DNA of 64,000 nt from Myoxocephalus aenaeus (Eukaryota; Chordata; Actinopteri; Perciformes; Cottidae), in NCBI GenBank assembly GCA_038501785.1, contig JBAMJR010000350.1, forward strand, positions 1,349,501-1,413,500, read 5' to 3'. Below, in pieces: positions 20,836 to 34,054 of the stretch; position 1 is the first letter of the stretch; each line of letters starts with the position of its first letter. The position numbers and the translations under genes are program-made. Below the pieces are notes generated by a model. It saw only the letters and a program-made list of their open reading frames with translations, was not told the DNA's origin and searched no databases.

Positions 20836-21538
20836 CTTCAGAGCGTGCATACATGTAAGGAAGCATTCAAGTCTGCACACGCCTTTGTTAGTAAGTTCCC
20901 AAAAATGCTATAATGCTATAATGCTATAGCCCTAGTGTGTCAGCTTTTAATGAGAGGAGGCTAGGATAGCCGCCAGCAGGGGGCACTGTTGTATGGTCAG
21001 TCTGTGATGAACGCTGTGACAGGCTGGCCTGATGTCTGGCCTTGGGGAGATCACAAATTAGTACTCCAGCAGTGTAAGATGTTGGAGCAACTGAACACTG
21101 CAGGTCAATGTCTTGAAAAACAGGGTGCAATTTGGGTGGATAACTGTTCGTAAAAGCCCACGAAAAACCATTCATGGGAAAACAAAAATATATGTTTTTT
21201 TGGAAAGAGTTTAAAACCCACTGGTGCGGACAGAAGCAGATGGTGAGACAGCAGATGATGACTCTGCAAGAGCGCGGCTCAAGACAAAAATAGCCCACTC
21301 TGACATTCTCATATCTGTCTCTCTCTCCTCCATCCATTCTTTACTTCATGGGTGGGTGTGACTGTGTTTGACCGTTTCCCTGTGTTCAGTCTCACTAATA
21401 ATCTACACAGCAAAGACTACTGAACCACAAACATCTCACTTCCTGCAGACTGCTGGGATAAAAAAAAAGGAGTGATGGGGAAAAGATCTTGATGTCGAGA
21501 AAATTCTATTTGTACGGACAAATGGCTACTGGGATTAC

Positions 21539-21541
<3 letters not shown>

Positions 21542-21598
<57 letters not shown>
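21542..21598. repeat. (TG)n microsatellite
   Basis: Pure TG run followed by a GA-rich stretch; hydin intron 23. Confidence 0.95.
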
Positions 21599-21605
<7 letters not shown>

Positions 21606-22059
21606 CATACAGTAATAGGGAGTGAGAGAGCGACAGAGAGGGCGAGAGAGAGGCTCAACGCTGATATACATTATTTAAAATAAACTGCAAATGTTTATGC
21701 ATTTTTATCAAACAGCTGACGGCACAGATGTTACGTTTGGTTTCATCACTTTTACGGTTTCCCGTTAACAACTACAGATGCACCAGCAAGGATGGCCAGT
21801 TTCACTCGTCTCCCATGCAAATGAGCTTGTGTCATTTAGTCCATGCAAGAGGAGGTACCCTCCTTATTAGTACGTTTGCTCTCCAGATCAGACGGTTGCG
21901 TGTTTCAACATGTCACGGCCAGAGGTGGCGCTGTGTTTACACCATGAGGCTTAGTGTCTCTCTATATTTTGTTTGAATATCGATTCACCTTCAGTGTTTT
22001 ATCCGTTTCTGTGTATTTCAGTTACAGTCTTCTTTGGTTTATTATTCATTCTTTACTAT

Positions 22060-22136
22060 TGTTTGCAGTCTAAACTTGTGAGATTGTACTTCCTGTGTGC
22101 AATGACAATAACATTTAACTTCATCTAATCTAATCT
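22060..22136 (+). repeat. Retroposon-like 3' tail
   Basis: TGTGCAATGACAATAAC followed by CTAATCTAATC microsatellite units looks like the 3' end of a LINE or SINE. The body is not recognisable. Confidence 0.4.
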
Positions 22137-23470
22137 GGTTAGCCTCTGTGTCCTTAAAAACAAACAAACGTATAACCATTATAACTACATTAAATGTGCT
22201 TTAGTAACCTCAGATTTTTCAGAAATATTTCAATAATGTCTCCATTCTTGGACCATGATGCTTACATTATAATGCAAGAGCAGAAAACCCAAGGCTTTTT
22301 CTGTCTGTCATACTGCTTGAAAAAAAAAAGTAGCATTCCATTCCAGGTTTAAAAGACTGAATGCGTGACCATGGAAAGTTGCTCAAGAATCTTTATCTCC
22401 CCATTGCATTTGTCCACCGAGGCTTGAACTCAACGTCCTCTACCTGTGAGAGATGACTCTGTCACTCTGTTGTCCAGTGATCAACAGTGGAAATATTGGG
22501 CCCTAAAGACTGAGAAGTTACAGTATTTAAATGTATTGTATTGCCTCCATCTATCAGTGGGATAGGTGGATAGAAAAGAGTTTGCTCTATTGAAATCCCG
22601 CTCTCCAAAGGCTGCGGTGTAATTACTGATAGGGATGTAATTAGCTGAACATGGCTAGATAGAGCGGGTTTTGTGAGGGAGAAAGAGAGACTCTGGAGAG
22701 CGAGTGTGTGCACGCAGAGTGAGGTCTCCATTTAATTAGCAGGCCGGCCTATGAGACAGATTGTTAGTAGGGGTCACAATCCAAGACGGAGAGGGTGAAG
22801 AAAGAGAAGAGAAGGATGATAAGGATTTGATAGTGAGCAGAAGCTCAGGCAGTAGAGACAGGGGAGCGGGAGGAGAGGGAATAAAAGGAAAAGATAAATA
22901 GGTAATGTAAAAGCCTGAGATGAGGGGAGCAAAAAGGAGGAGTAACAATAGATGAAAGAGCGGGAGAGGAGGGGGAAAGACGGTGGAGGGTGATAAATCT
23001 TGTAGCGCTCGAGCAGTTAGTTGGTTCAAGGCCATGATCAGACAGACTGCTATAGTATTCGCAGTGCATTTCAAGGGAGGAGAGCCAGAGCAAAGGCTTG
23101 AGAGAGGCACAATGTAACGTTAAGTACACAATCAGTAGATTTGTCTTCCCCAGAGAATTTATAATGGATTTGGCTTTCAATTCAGAGGGTTAAATGTATA
23201 GTTACTGTACTAACTCATCCCAATGGACAGTTTCAATATATGTTTGGGATTCTTGCCCCTGAAATTGTGTCCATTCAGGATACTACAGTTCTAAACCCTG
23301 CTTATTCTAAACCATGAAAAGGTCTCACTGAACCAGGGTGCTTCCTTGAGTTCCACAACCCGGTCAAATTAACATTAAAAAGGCTCCATGTTCCGTAGAC
23401 AGGTGGCACGAATGTTAACTGATATAACCGCGTGTGTGTACCCTCTCAGTGGGTACGGTGCCATGCATAC

Positions 23471-23691
23471 CTGATGGCACCGTGCTCCTGGTCAGCCAGA
23501 AACACCCAGTGGTAGGACACCGGCAGCGGGGAGCAGTTGGTGATCGAGATTGCTTGACGAGTCCCTGTGCAGTTGAGCACGCAGCCAAAGTCCACCGCGG
23601 TGGTGGAGAGGTGGAGGTTGGGGAAGTGGACCTCAGCGTGTAGCTCCACCGTGTCTCGCTGTGGGTGTCCCTGGTAGTGGATCTCAAGGAC
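23471..23691 (-). CDS. hydin: hydin exon 23
   Basis: Reads VLEIHYQGHPQRDTVELHAE, then VHFPNLHLSTTAVDFGCVLN and ITNCSPLPVSYHWVFLADQE, matching HYDIN RGEVHYPNLSFETKELDFGCIL. Ends with two bases of a codon. Confidence 0.97.
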
Positions 23692-24113
23692 CTGGGGAAA
23701 TAATATGTCAATGAAGGAAATGTATTTGTCAAAAATATTTGATATGACATGGTAAATATGTGTGGAAGAAGTATTCAAATCATTTACATCAGTAAAAGCA
23801 CTACCACAGTAGTGTGTGTTGCCTTTTACTGATGTCGATGTTTACGTAATGTACTTACGTTGCACCACTGGGCTTGTGACCTCTTTAATGAACAGTACTA
23901 TTCATGACCCCTTATCAAAGGTATTGGCCTCAGATTAGTTCATTTGGAGGTGAAAATACCCAGTTTTTAAAAGAGAAAGGCTAAATTTAGTGTATATTAT
24001 CCTTAAATGCTCTTGAGAACCCAATGGGGGGGTCCTACAACTCATGTTGGAAAGCATTGCCATCTGTGCTAAAATATGCTGCGTTATGAAGGTCAATTTT
24101 TCAAGAATGTTAC

Positions 24114-24206
24114 CTTATCCACGACTCGTGACACCCGATCCTGACAGTAAATTGGATTGAAGCACACCCACAACTCAGCCTGCTTCCCGCCACCTAAAAC
24201 CATGGA
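24114..24206 (-). CDS. hydin: hydin exon 22
   Basis: 31 residues, SMVLGGGKQAELWVCFNPIY then CQDRVSRVVDK; aligns with the LLIKFDPSYRNDLNN segment of the family. A second acceptor 12 bases downstream (TTTTAG/GTGGCG) would remove four residues. Confidence 0.88.
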
Positions 24207-25368
24207 CTGGGAAAAGGTATACTGTCGTTAAAATATCAAACATAAACGGTATTGAAGGAAACACGCTGACTTTGCAATAGTTATGATCACAGACTTCAAC
24301 TGTTCTCATTGTCTGAGAACCTGATCTTCCATGCTTGATGGAAAATTATTACATTTAGGTTTTTTTATAGGATGACTCCCAAAGCATAAATTCACAACCC
24401 TTTTAAGACACTTTAACACAGCGTAATGGAACATTTATTGTTATCCTGCCATGGGACCCAGGCTTATAAAAATATCCCGCTCCTCTTGTCCTCCATTCAG
24501 GAATGTATGATGTGAACTTCTATCACGGTTCTGACGCTTTCAAACACAAACATATCAATCAGTCAAGAGCATTTATGTTGACTGTCAAAATGATATCCAT
24601 GAATACACTCAGTCGCACTTCTCGCGCTGCTCCCTCACCACAGGTTTTAGGTCAGTCCTGGGTTGCAGTGATACTCACTCGATGCAAGTCAAATTACAGA
24701 TACGCAATAAACAACAGCCATTGTAAAATATGAATCAGGAGCTGAAATACTAAATTAGCATCTCGATGATGCCTCAAAATTGTCTGGTCTGAGCACAGCA
24801 TGAGCCAACGGGGACCTTTCTCAAGGGTCTGTATGTTCTCATTGTGCCTGCCTTTGAGCAAAGCACTGGCCATCGCACCAGGGAACACGTCTCCTCCCAA
24901 TCCTTTTGCTGAATTGTACTTTCCATGATTTAAGTTCAGTTCTTGAGATGTAAGAAGCTTTTTGATTGAGGTAGAAAACAGACAGAAATTAGAAGGAGAG
25001 GATGGTGGAAATATTAAAAAGAGAAATAAAAAACACACACAGAAAGGTTCAGAAGCTCAATACACATTAAAAGGGATAGGTAGGATTTTTTGGAGTGAGG
25101 TTTTAGGAGGCCCATCATTTTTTTTGCATATAGAACTAGCCAATTTAAATCTATAGTAAAGTTAATCCAAGTAAAAAAAGAAATAAAGATTTCAGGCAAA
25201 ACCTGACAATATCCTAGTTATTTTCACAAACAACACGGTGTTGGTAGACGACAGAATATTCAAGTTAAGTTTTGAATTCATGGTTGCATGTCACTAAAAT
25301 CCATAGGCTTCTCCTGTTGGAACATGAAATGAAAAACAAAAAGTGAACCAAGAGGAAGAGCTGTGTAC

Positions 25369-25512
25369 CTTAGTGGTAGCTGGGCTATGGGCTCCCGAGG
25401 CCTCACACAGGGAGAACGGCTCTACAAGAGAGAGCTCCACGGACAGAGAGAGAGACGACACATTCTCCAAGATGAGCTTCTCATATAGGGGCTTTAGACT
25501 CTTTCCTGGGAC
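25369..25512 (-). CDS. hydin: hydin exon 21
   Basis: 48 residues, VPGKSLKPLYEKLILENVSS then LVEPFSLCEASGAHSPATTK. The acceptor GTCTTCCAG is preceded by a pure (AT)n tract (25522-25552) in place of a normal pyrimidine tract. Confidence 0.93.
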
Positions 25513-25518
25513 CTGGAA

Positions 25519-25521
<3 letters not shown>

Positions 25522-25552
<31 letters not shown>
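25522..25552. repeat. (AT)n microsatellite at hydin exon 21 acceptor
   Basis: AT run ending 9 nt from the splice acceptor of exon 21. Confidence 0.95.
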
Positions 25553-25557
<5 letters not shown>

Positions 25558-25666
25558 TGATACATTACAGTAATATACAGTAGATAGATACATTATAGAA
25601 CTAATTACTAATATAATAATATAGTTTTGAATAAAGGTATCCCGGAGAGATGACCTTTTGACCAAC

Positions 25667-25810
25667 CTTCTCCAGGTAGAATTTCAGCTGCCTGGAGGAA
25701 ATGCTGAGCATGGGAGCCACAAAGCGACAGGTAACATCTACAGACATGATGAGCTCGCTACAGCCCTGGCCACCCACAATGGCATGGCACAACAGGCGCT
25801 CCTGTACAAC
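25667..25810 (-). CDS. hydin: hydin exon 20
   Basis: 48 residues, VVQERLLCHAIVGGQGCSEL then DVTCRFVAPMLSISSRQLKF-YLEK. Two donors are possible; GAGAAG/GTTGGT at 25667 preserves alignment length with the family, whereas the later AAG/GTCATC would add four residues. Confidence 0.94.
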
Positions 25811-25912
25811 CTTGGTGAAGAAAAGAACACGTTAACTGTACATGTACAGCGTGCAAATGAAATTCAGAGCTTGGGTTTGTTCCCTCTTGGGCCTGCAAGC
25901 CAACTGTCTCAC

Positions 25913-26210
25913 CTTGGGGGAGTCCGCCGATCCCGTCAGCACCATGTCAACGGAGCCGCCTGGGATGAGCTCCACACGAGAAGGCCTGAGGTTGAACACC
26001 GGCTTCTCCTCGCTGGAGGAGGGCAAAGCCCCACGGCTCAAGATACCCTTCTTTCTGGGAGCAGAGATGGGGGGCAGGACGGGTTGGCCGGAGAAGCTGC
26101 CCCTTTTTCGGGTTTTTGCTGAGGGCAGGAAGCCGTCGCTCCGCCAGTACATCCGGTACGTTCGCTGACCCTGGTTGGTCAGCTTGAAGTGGTACTGGCA
26201 TGACGCATGG
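25913..26210 (-). CDS. hydin: hydin exon 19
   Basis: 99 residues starting HASCQYHFKLTNQGQRTYRM, then a basic, Pro/Ser-rich linker and VFNLRPSRVELIPGGSVDMV. The family shows the same variable linker between ASH domains. Ends in phase 0. Confidence 0.97.
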
Positions 26211-26334
26211 CTTATGGGACATACAGAAGACAGCAAAGGAGTTGAGGCATCCTGTCAGTGCTACATTTTCAGTTGTAAATTACCATGTAATTTGTTATTG
26301 AATCAAAATGTGAGCGTGTTCTCTTTCCTTCTAC

Positions 26335-26573
26335 CTTAAGTACACCCCTAGGTCAAGGTTGGGAGCGAAAGGTCTGTCACTGACAATTGTGGTGCCAGTG
26401 CCTGTGGCAGACAGAAGCACAGTGTGCTCTTGGCCGTCCCGGATGGACACGTCCAGCCTGACCTGGAAGTGAAGCGTGTCTTTCAGGTGTGCTACTACTC
26501 TCAGCTCCAGCTGGCTCTCGGGTGGCACTTCCCCCTCACTGGGCTCAACTCGCCCAAAGGACCTTCCCCGGCT
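26335..26573 (-). CDS. hydin: hydin exon 18
   Basis: Reads SRGRSFGRVEPSEGEVPPES, then DTLHFQVRLDVSIRDGQEHT and GTGTTIVSDRPFAPNLDLGV. The last motif is diagnostic of HYDIN (GTGSTIVSDKPFAPELNLG). Confidence 0.98.
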
Positions 26574-28980
26574 CTGAGGAAACAGAAACATAATCACAGT
26601 CCCTCTACAGTCTGACCGCGGTGGAGCTGAAGCGTCTGCTCCGACAGGATGCGAGGGATGAAAATGTCTCCCTCTGGGGAACGGCCCTTTCTTCTAACTG
26701 TGCTGCACAAGCCATTGAGGCCTACGCTATGCACGGACGTGGAAAGATAGATGTGCATATCACGTAGCTACATAAACGCATCAATATCTCTGTGTAGCAT
26801 GAGATCCTAGAGGTGTAAGTAGGGCAGTCGCTCCCTGCCTGACATAAGTGAGACAAAATATCTATGATTACGATAATGGGTAGAGTTGTATAGGTGGAGT
26901 GTATCTCATGTTAAAATATGTTTTTAAATACATAAAAGACTTAACACGTGGATAGTTTAAAAATGTCATTTGTTTCAAGTCTACTCTCTTTGATATGAGC
27001 ATGAAATAGGGAATGCTGCAAACTCAATGCTCAGCTCTGCAGATTGTTCGATTGTATTCATGAGTCAAGTCCAGCATAATAAGAAAACAGATGTACATCT
27101 AATGTTCATCTCCAGTCCTTCACTAAAGCCCTCCACTGTGCTCACGGCCCTGAGTGACCAAGCAGTGTTCGGGATCCCAATCAATGTTTTATACAGCAAC
27201 TCTGATGATGAACGGCTGGAACGGTGAGAACGAGCTTCCCAAAGACGCAGTGAAGCTCGGGCACGTTCAATGCCGACAGGACAACACGGCAGACAGTTCA
27301 TCAAGGGAGGAGAACGTCTTCAGTCAAATACAGCAATCGACATTGCTGTATTTCAGTGTTGCCTGAAGCAGAGACTGTGCTAAAAATAATATTGGACGAA
27401 TGAACGATGAAGCTTCCGTTTGACGTCTCCGTTCAAAGCTACTTCCTTAGAGAAAAGCCCTGCAGACAGAAAAAAGAAAAGAAAAAAAAGAAGACGCAGG
27501 CAACACTTGACCAGAGAGTGACTTTAAGAGTCAGAGATCACTTTCTCAGCATTGGTATGATCGGGTAAGGGAGCCGGTGAAAGCGAACTCGGTGTGGGTC
27601 GATACAAGGGTGATCACAGTGGAGGGGTGGGCAGAGTCAGAAGAGGAGAAAGAGCAGAGGGGGTTGACTCCCCGGAGAGAGCAGCAAGATGTCTGGAATC
27701 TCAATATCACATCAAACCTGCTGCATCCCACAGCTTGATTAGCATTGATTGCTTTTGAATGCGGCACAAGTCAGAAGGGCGTAGGATCCGGATCGGTGCG
27801 GTGTGCTGTGCAGCGGTCGAGAAGAGCACACAAACCCACGTGCACCCTGCATTGGTGCTGAAGAGACTACTGCAGCCGACTCTCCTGATGAACCTTATAC
27901 AGTGCGACAAAATCAATATAGTGTAACTGGAATATCGCGAGGCTCATGTTTCTGGCTGCTAGCCCAAAAACAGACTAAAATAACATTTGAATTTTCCAAC
28001 CGATCCCTTTTTAGCGCAGAGTGCAGACAATGGCTTACGGTGTTCATTGTCCATATCATGTGTCTGTCTTTATCAACAGAGAAGACAGGAGAGGAAAATC
28101 TGTTTCCATTTGAGGTAAAGGGTTTCCTCGGCTATGCTATGCTTGAAAACTGTTCTTCACGGTGAACACTGGCTGTCGAGATATCTTTGACACCATAAGT
28201 TAAAGTTGTTTTTTTCCCCCTTATCCGCTGCGAGGTGCTTCGAAAACTGACAAGAGACCATAGAATAATCAATAAAAGCCTCGGTCGGATAAGGGATGGA
28301 GTCGTGGTTAATTTTTCACGGATGGTCACTTCGATGACAAGCAAAGTGTGGATGCCTTCCAAAATATCCCCCTATAATCTTCAGTCATCGGTTCTATACG
28401 TGTGGCTCTCAACCAGCCTATTGAGCGAGATGTAATGTAATTCAAGGAGAATCTGCATCGATTGATTCTTGAGAGGGCAGGGGGGTGGGGGGGTACTCCG
28501 TCCCTCAGAGGAGAGGACAGGGTCACACAACTGCAAGAAGTATTGAGTCATAGCTCCAGTGGCAAGTTTTTTTCCGGTGGATACCCATATGGGTAAAGTT
28601 TAATTCACACTGAGTGAGCACTATTTACATTGATGAACATTCATTATTCAATCTTAAAGGGAGAATTCATCACCTTTTATGTGGATGTCCAATCTGTGCT
28701 GAGAGTAAATGTAATCAATTGAAACAATAGATTTCATCAGTGACGGAGAAAACGGAGTTCTTCTGCCCGTGGAGCTGAGCCGACAGTATCTAATTGTACC
28801 AGGATGCATTGCACGCGAGTTGCTGACATCCGGAGGGTCCCTGCCGGCCATATCCTCTTGCACAGACAAAGCCAACTTTGGGCTCTGTCTTACTCGCATC
28901 CAACTGGAACATCAAATGACGACGATGGATGCAGGAAGAACAAAAAAAAATGTTCTGAAGAAATCTAAATCTCTCATATC

Positions 28981-29052
28981 TACATAGTCCTCGTCACGGA
29001 GGCCACAGTGTTGCACCGCCATGTTTCTACAGTAGCCTAGAACGGACAAACC
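28981..29052. repeat. Repeat fragment
   Basis: CTCGTCACGGAGGCCACAGT to CTAGAACGGACAAACC is a segment I recognise from dispersed fish repeats. Family unknown. Confidence 0.4.
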
Positions 29053-29636
29053 AAACATGAGTCATTGGCAGGTTTTTTTATGATCGCTGAAGGTCACCAT
29101 AGTTCTCCAGACGTGCTTGTGAAACTGCGGTAACGTGAGGCCCCCAGTGTAAGACACCTTCATAGTGTTCTCTGGTGCTAATCGAGGAATGAGTGGAGGG
29201 GTATTCAGTTGGTTGCGGTCTGCAAACAGACCGTTAGATTCCACCAAATCCTACACACTGTAACAAATTACTATTTTGTGCATAAAAAGTGACAAACGCC
29301 AGAAACAACAAGACAGCACAAGATGAGCGACGTTCAACCAGCTTCCGAGGTCCAGCCCATCTATTTCATTCATGGTCATCCGGAACTTACAAAATGTCCC
29401 CATCTGGCTGGTTCATGAGCACACGCTGAGATAAAATCACTTATTCTCCTGGGTGAGCAATACAATTGAACTGGCAACTAATTATTTCAAGAGCTAACCA
29501 AGTATTGAACCTATTAACTCGTTAATTACAGATCAAATTAGACTGAAAATCAATTAGTCACAAGAGCAGGGGAAGACAAACAGAAGGTTTGCACAATGAA
29601 TCTAGCCACTGAATGGGTCGGTGGCTTGACGGATAT

Positions 29637-29671
29637 CCATTAAATCCATTAAATCCATTAAATCCACAGCT
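29637..29671. repeat. 9-bp tandem repeat (ATTAAATCC)
   Basis: About four head-to-tail units in hydin intron 17. Confidence 0.85.
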
Positions 29672-29803
29672 AAAACCATTTAATTACTGTAACATTCTAC
29701 CCCTGGCACGTAAAGTTACCCTGATTATCTCTATTTGAATGTGTGTCCTAAGTGTTTTATTCAGTTTTATACGTTCTATATGTCTGTGTTGCTGTGTTTG
29801 TAC

Positions 29804-29956
29804 CATGCAAGCAGTGAAGTGGGCTGGAATAGGAGACTGGTTTGACAGGTGCAGGGCTCTGGTAACGTCCGTCAGAACCGGGATTGTGCCAAAGTCTATC
29901 TTCGGGCTCTGAACATGAACTATCGGTCCCTGCCCGATACATGACAAGACCACCTC
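29804..29956 (-). CDS. hydin: hydin exon 17
   Basis: Reads EVVLSCIGQGPIVHVQSPKI, then DFGTIPVLTDVTRALHLSNQ and PIPAHFTACM; 51 residues, phase 0 at both ends. The DFG-I-x-V-L motif marks the start of another ASH domain. Confidence 0.97.
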
Positions 29957-30072
29957 CTGGAACAGAACAGAAACCAAACAGAGGCGGATTAGAGAAACAG
30001 AATTAACCAAGCAATTTCCAGAAAGACACTCACATAGTATTCAATCAGTAACAGTTATTCACACACACAGAC

Positions 30073-30237
30073 CAGAGGGGGCTGGACGCTGCCGAACACA
30101 GCAACGCGGAGAGCGTGCCGCTGCCTTCCGACGGCCTTAGCCAGCAGAAACACAGGAAGCTCTTCTGAACTGTGAGGAAGAATCAATCCTCTCGGCGTGG
30201 AACTGGCAAAAAGCAGTGACGGACTCTCCTCGTATTC
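30073..30237 (-). CDS. hydin: hydin exon 16
   Basis: Reads EYEESPSLLFASSTPRGLIL then RHALRVAVFGSVQPPL. It aligns with the VLFSSPTPSGVISP and VYISIFGSQDPPL segments. The donor (CTG/GTCTGTGTGTG) is weak and runs into a short GT repeat. Confidence 0.9.
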
Positions 30238-30487
30238 CTGGAGAAGGTGACACAGACAGAAATTACTTTTTTTAATGCAAGCCTACAGACTCAACATCTA
30301 TTGTACCGATAGATAGAAAGCAAAGAGATATACAGTATAATAGTCCTGGAAGTCATTTATTTTTCCCTCACCTTGTCACAGTTGGCAGACAGCAATTTCA
30401 ATGAACATAAACCCATGAAAAAAACACTTTTTATGTACGGATTAATTGATGGTTTTGCAATCTTTGTAATCTTCGCCAGGTGAAAAC

Positions 30488-30489
<2 letters not shown>

Positions 30490-30559
<70 letters not shown>

Positions 30560-30576
30560 GCGTGTGCGTGTGTGTA
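30490..30576. repeat. (TG)n microsatellite with GTGTGC end
   Basis: TG run grading into three GTGTGC units; hydin intron 15. Confidence 0.95.
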
Positions 30577-31437
30577 TCTGTCGGTCTTTCCACGACTAAT
30601 CTTAGAATGTTTTTTTTTTACGGTTTTATACCGTAATGAACGGCTGACCGCTTCGGAAGCAAAAGGCATTTCCGGCAGAAATCAGCGAGGCTAAAAACAC
30701 ACAAATCCTTACCAAGTTACACAATGAGGACATTGTCGCAGACAGAAAACTGACATCCACAGAAAAGTTGGGTCTCATGCTGAACTTGAGCATCTGACTG
30801 CGAGGTAGCTGGGAGGGACCACTGAGTGATATTCGACTCTTCTTTGTTCGCGGGGGGGAGAGGGAGACACACCTGCACTCTACTGAGTGCACTTTATAGT
30901 CTGGGTCAGTCTCACAACAATAGTGCGGTGTGCATTGGAACACTGAAGACTTATCTTGCCGTAATTATTCCTCCTGTTCATACTCCCAGTTAGAAGACCC
31001 CTTCCTAATACACTGTCATTGTAAGTGATGGAAGTCAAAATCTACAGTAAGAAACGGCTTGAACATTCTGGCTTTGTCAAATCATGTGGTTACTATGTCT
31101 AAAGTGAACGGGTTAATTAGTTATCTTTAGAGGTACAGGTAATCAGTTTGTCATTTCCGGACAGACATGAGAGTGGTTTCAATCTTCTCATCCAACTCTC
31201 AGCAAGAAAGCAGATACAGGGAAGCACATGTCCCAAAATGTTGGGCTATTCTTTTAAGCTTTTTATTTGAATTTTTTTTAGTCATGCCGTTCACCCCTCC
31301 CACATAAATAGTTTTGTATTGAGCCGTAGTCTTAAATATGCATGTGTCGGCAGGACAGGTTTTGTGTTTGTTCACCTCACTGTTTTATGAGGACCCTTCC
31401 ACACACATAAATAATGTATTACAAAGATCTACTGAAC

Positions 31438-31573
31438 CTGGTCAAGCATGCCGTAGCAGGCGGGCAGAGCGCTGGTGTTGGTGAGCCGCACTCGCTGTTC
31501 ATAGGGGTGATCGAGGAAACACCTTTGAAAGTCCAACGCTGGAGTCTCCACCACAATATTAGGAACAACGCAC
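31438..31573 (-). CDS. hydin: hydin exon 15
   Basis: Reads CVVPNIVVETPALDFQRCFL then DHPYEQRVRLTNTSALPACY-GMLDQ. The opening of the next ASH domain (D-F-x-x-C-F-L-x-x-P-Y-E). Ends in phase 0. Confidence 0.96.
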
Positions 31574-32862
31574 CTATTAATAGAGAGAAATACGCAGAGA
31601 GAAGATAAGAGAAGGAACAATCTGTGGCTTATTTATAATTCACAAAAGTAATTGCATTATTGAAAGAAAGAGTATTCTTTTTCAAGGAAAAAGAGGCCTG
31701 TCCGTTGAGATATCTCTGAAGTCTCTCACGATACAAGTAATTGCATTACATCATGTCGAAACTGCAGTCCATTAATTAGAACCGATTCATAAATTTACAA
31801 TTACGGTGATTGCTGTGAGGAAATCAGATTACCATTGCCCTATTCTGAGTGATGGTGCAGGTGACATTCAAATGTATTATTATGCAAAGGAGGCTCTGAA
31901 TATTGAACACATATGCCACTGATTTGTCGAAACCTGTATGGAGGTTCAATGGACCACATTCACAGCCCGTCAAAGCATCAGCGACAGCCAGAAGCACAGC
32001 AGAGGTTACTGCCAAGAAAAAAAGGCACTTTGCTCTCTGGGAAAGGATTTCTGGAGAGTTTGGAAAAAGAAAGATGAACCTCTGCTGTCAATGGAATGGC
32101 GACACTAATTTTAGATGAGCAGATGATATTCCATCTTACTAGGAGGGACCGATGGTGATTCATCTTCATTCATTTTTTATGAAGTATCTTTTCTAAATGG
32201 ATAAGATCATACAGTGTTGTGGCAGAAGAGGGGAGAAAAATACAGGACAACCGACCCAATATTCTGTTTATGGCCTCAATGTGCAAAGTTACATTTATGA
32301 TACTTAACGTAACCTCAAACCTGAGACCTTCCCTGACTTTCTTGGTCTATGGATACTATTTGCAATACCAGTGTTTCCCAAACTTTTTTCTTGGACCCAA
32401 TTTAAAAAAGATGACAAATCATCGCGACCCAATTATACAAGAGGCCTCACAATGGGCCTCATCTATAAATTAAAAGCAAAATTGGGCATAAATGAACATT
32501 CTTGACCATTTTTACTGCCATTTCTGCAACACCTTATATTTTCTTTTTAGCCATTATGACGAGACTTGATAATCACAAATTAAATGTATAAATGTCTTAT
32601 TGAAAACATATACACATGTTAAATACTTTCTAAAGGAGACCCAGTAAATACATCTCATCCTTTTTATTTTCTCTTATCAGTACAACTAACAGAATGTACC
32701 TTAGCTTTTTATATCAGAATCCAAAGTTATGAGTAGGCTACAATTATCAGAGCAATTATAAGCAACTTTAAGCATTTTGCTGCGACTTGCGAGAAACCAC
32801 AACACTTGAACAGATGTATGAGTATGTCTGTGTGCACATCAAACAGGGTTAATGTGTCTGAC

Positions 32863-32963
32863 CTGGCATTGATAGGCAGAGTTATGATCTCCTCTCCGAC
32901 ACCTTCAACATCCACCACCAGCGCCAGCCTGTATCTCTTGACCGTGTTGGAGCACAGTGTCAC
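32863..32963 (-). CDS. hydin: hydin exon 14
   Basis: Reads VTLCSNTVKRYRLALVVDVE then GVGEEIITLPINA, almost identical to mammalian VTLCSNTVQKYELALVVDVEGIGEE. Ends with two bases of an Arg codon. Confidence 0.97.
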
Positions 32964-33194
32964 CTGTATACATAATGCACGTGTTTATAGTCCACACAAG
33001 GTTGAAAACATACAGTGACCAACGACTGTGTACACACTTTCAGTCAGTAGGTTTTAGTTTATTGCTGTAGAATTTGTGATAAATGCATCGCTGGACAACT
33101 TACCGTAATCCTCTCAAGTCCTTTTAATAAAGTTAGTTTAATGACAAATGGAACAAAAGAAAATAGAATTTTCGATTCAAATTTCACCCATGAA

Positions 33195-33480
33195 CGGAGC
33201 AGTTTGACATTTTGGCACGATCGATACCACTCTCATGTCTGTATACGTATGTACTAAATATGAAGCCAGGAGGCCGTTATCTTAGCTTCCAGAAAAACTG
33301 GAAATGGAGGGAACAGCTAGCCTGGCTCGGCCAAAAGTACCAAAATCCACCTACTAGCACCTCAAAAGCTCACTAACATGTCATATCTCATTTGTTTAAT
33401 CCATGCAAAATATGTAAAACAAAAATGTTTTTATGGAAGATTATGTAAACATGGAACTGTTATAAGATCTACACTTTATT
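33195..33480. repeat. Interspersed fish repeat, copy A
   Basis: Carries GATCGATACCACTCTCATGT, AGCTAGCCTGGCTCGGCCAA and CACCTCAAAAGCTCACTAAC, segments shared with 52775-53110. Non-coding; family not identified. Confidence 0.6.
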
Positions 33481-33681
33481 CAGTCACCTATTGTGCTTAG
33501 TTGTGCAACTACTGCTTAGTATGCCAGGCAAAGGATAAAATCACCACGGCCTAGCAGACAAAAACATACTGTGCAGTTTGGGCACACATCTTTAAAAAGA
33601 CCTGTAATTCATATATGCTGCTAGGAGAGCAAAATAAATGAATTACTTTAAATTGGTTCTCCTTCCATTAATTTACTGTAC

Positions 33682-33923
33682 CTTAATGGTGACATCTGTT
33701 AAGGACCGCATAGAGCCTGCAGCAGGTGTGATGGTGAACTCCACAGGCCGTGCATGAAGGTCTCCAGCAGCACTGCCTCCCCAATTGTTCCTGGACCCCT
33801 CGGACGCCTGTTTGGCACTAGTTATGCTGGAAGACCCCGACCCGTCTCCCAGGACACGCAGGGCAAAGGTCATTGACACATAGGAGGTGTTGTGGAGAGT
33901 ACAAGTCAATGTCAGTGGGAAAC
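33682..33923 (-). CDS. hydin: hydin exon 13
   Basis: Reads FPLTLTCTLHNTSYVSMTFA-LRVLGDG, then a Ser/Gly-rich loop (SSITSAKQASEGSRNNWGG) and EFTITPAAGSMRSLTDVTIK. The loop is the variable part; the flanks match HYDIN. Ends in phase 0. Confidence 0.95.
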
Positions 33924-34054
33924 CTGTACAGAGAGATATATGACAAAGATGGAACAAATGGTTACATACAAAGGATGTGGAGGACCGTTTGTTCTGAATG
34001 TTGGGATTCTCTGGAGTATAATATATCTTGTGTTGAAATAAAAAAATTGCTTAC

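Larger units (their letters stand above)
20173..23470 (-). other. hydin: hydin intron 23 (3.3 kb)
   Basis: Contains two (TG)n tracts and a retroposon-like tail with TCTAA repeats. No exon is recognisable, although the family has extra linker sequence here that could be encoded by an unseen small exon. Confidence 0.6.
26574..29803 (-). other. hydin: hydin intron 17 (3.2 kb)
   Basis: Unique AT-rich sequence with no convincing coding content. It has one repeat fragment near 28981-29052 and a short tandem repeat at 29637-29671. Confidence 0.7.

Noticed and set aside
32370..32700. CAGTGTTTCCCAAACTTTT start resembling a hAT end
   Set aside because: No matching right end or target duplication could be found, so no element is called.
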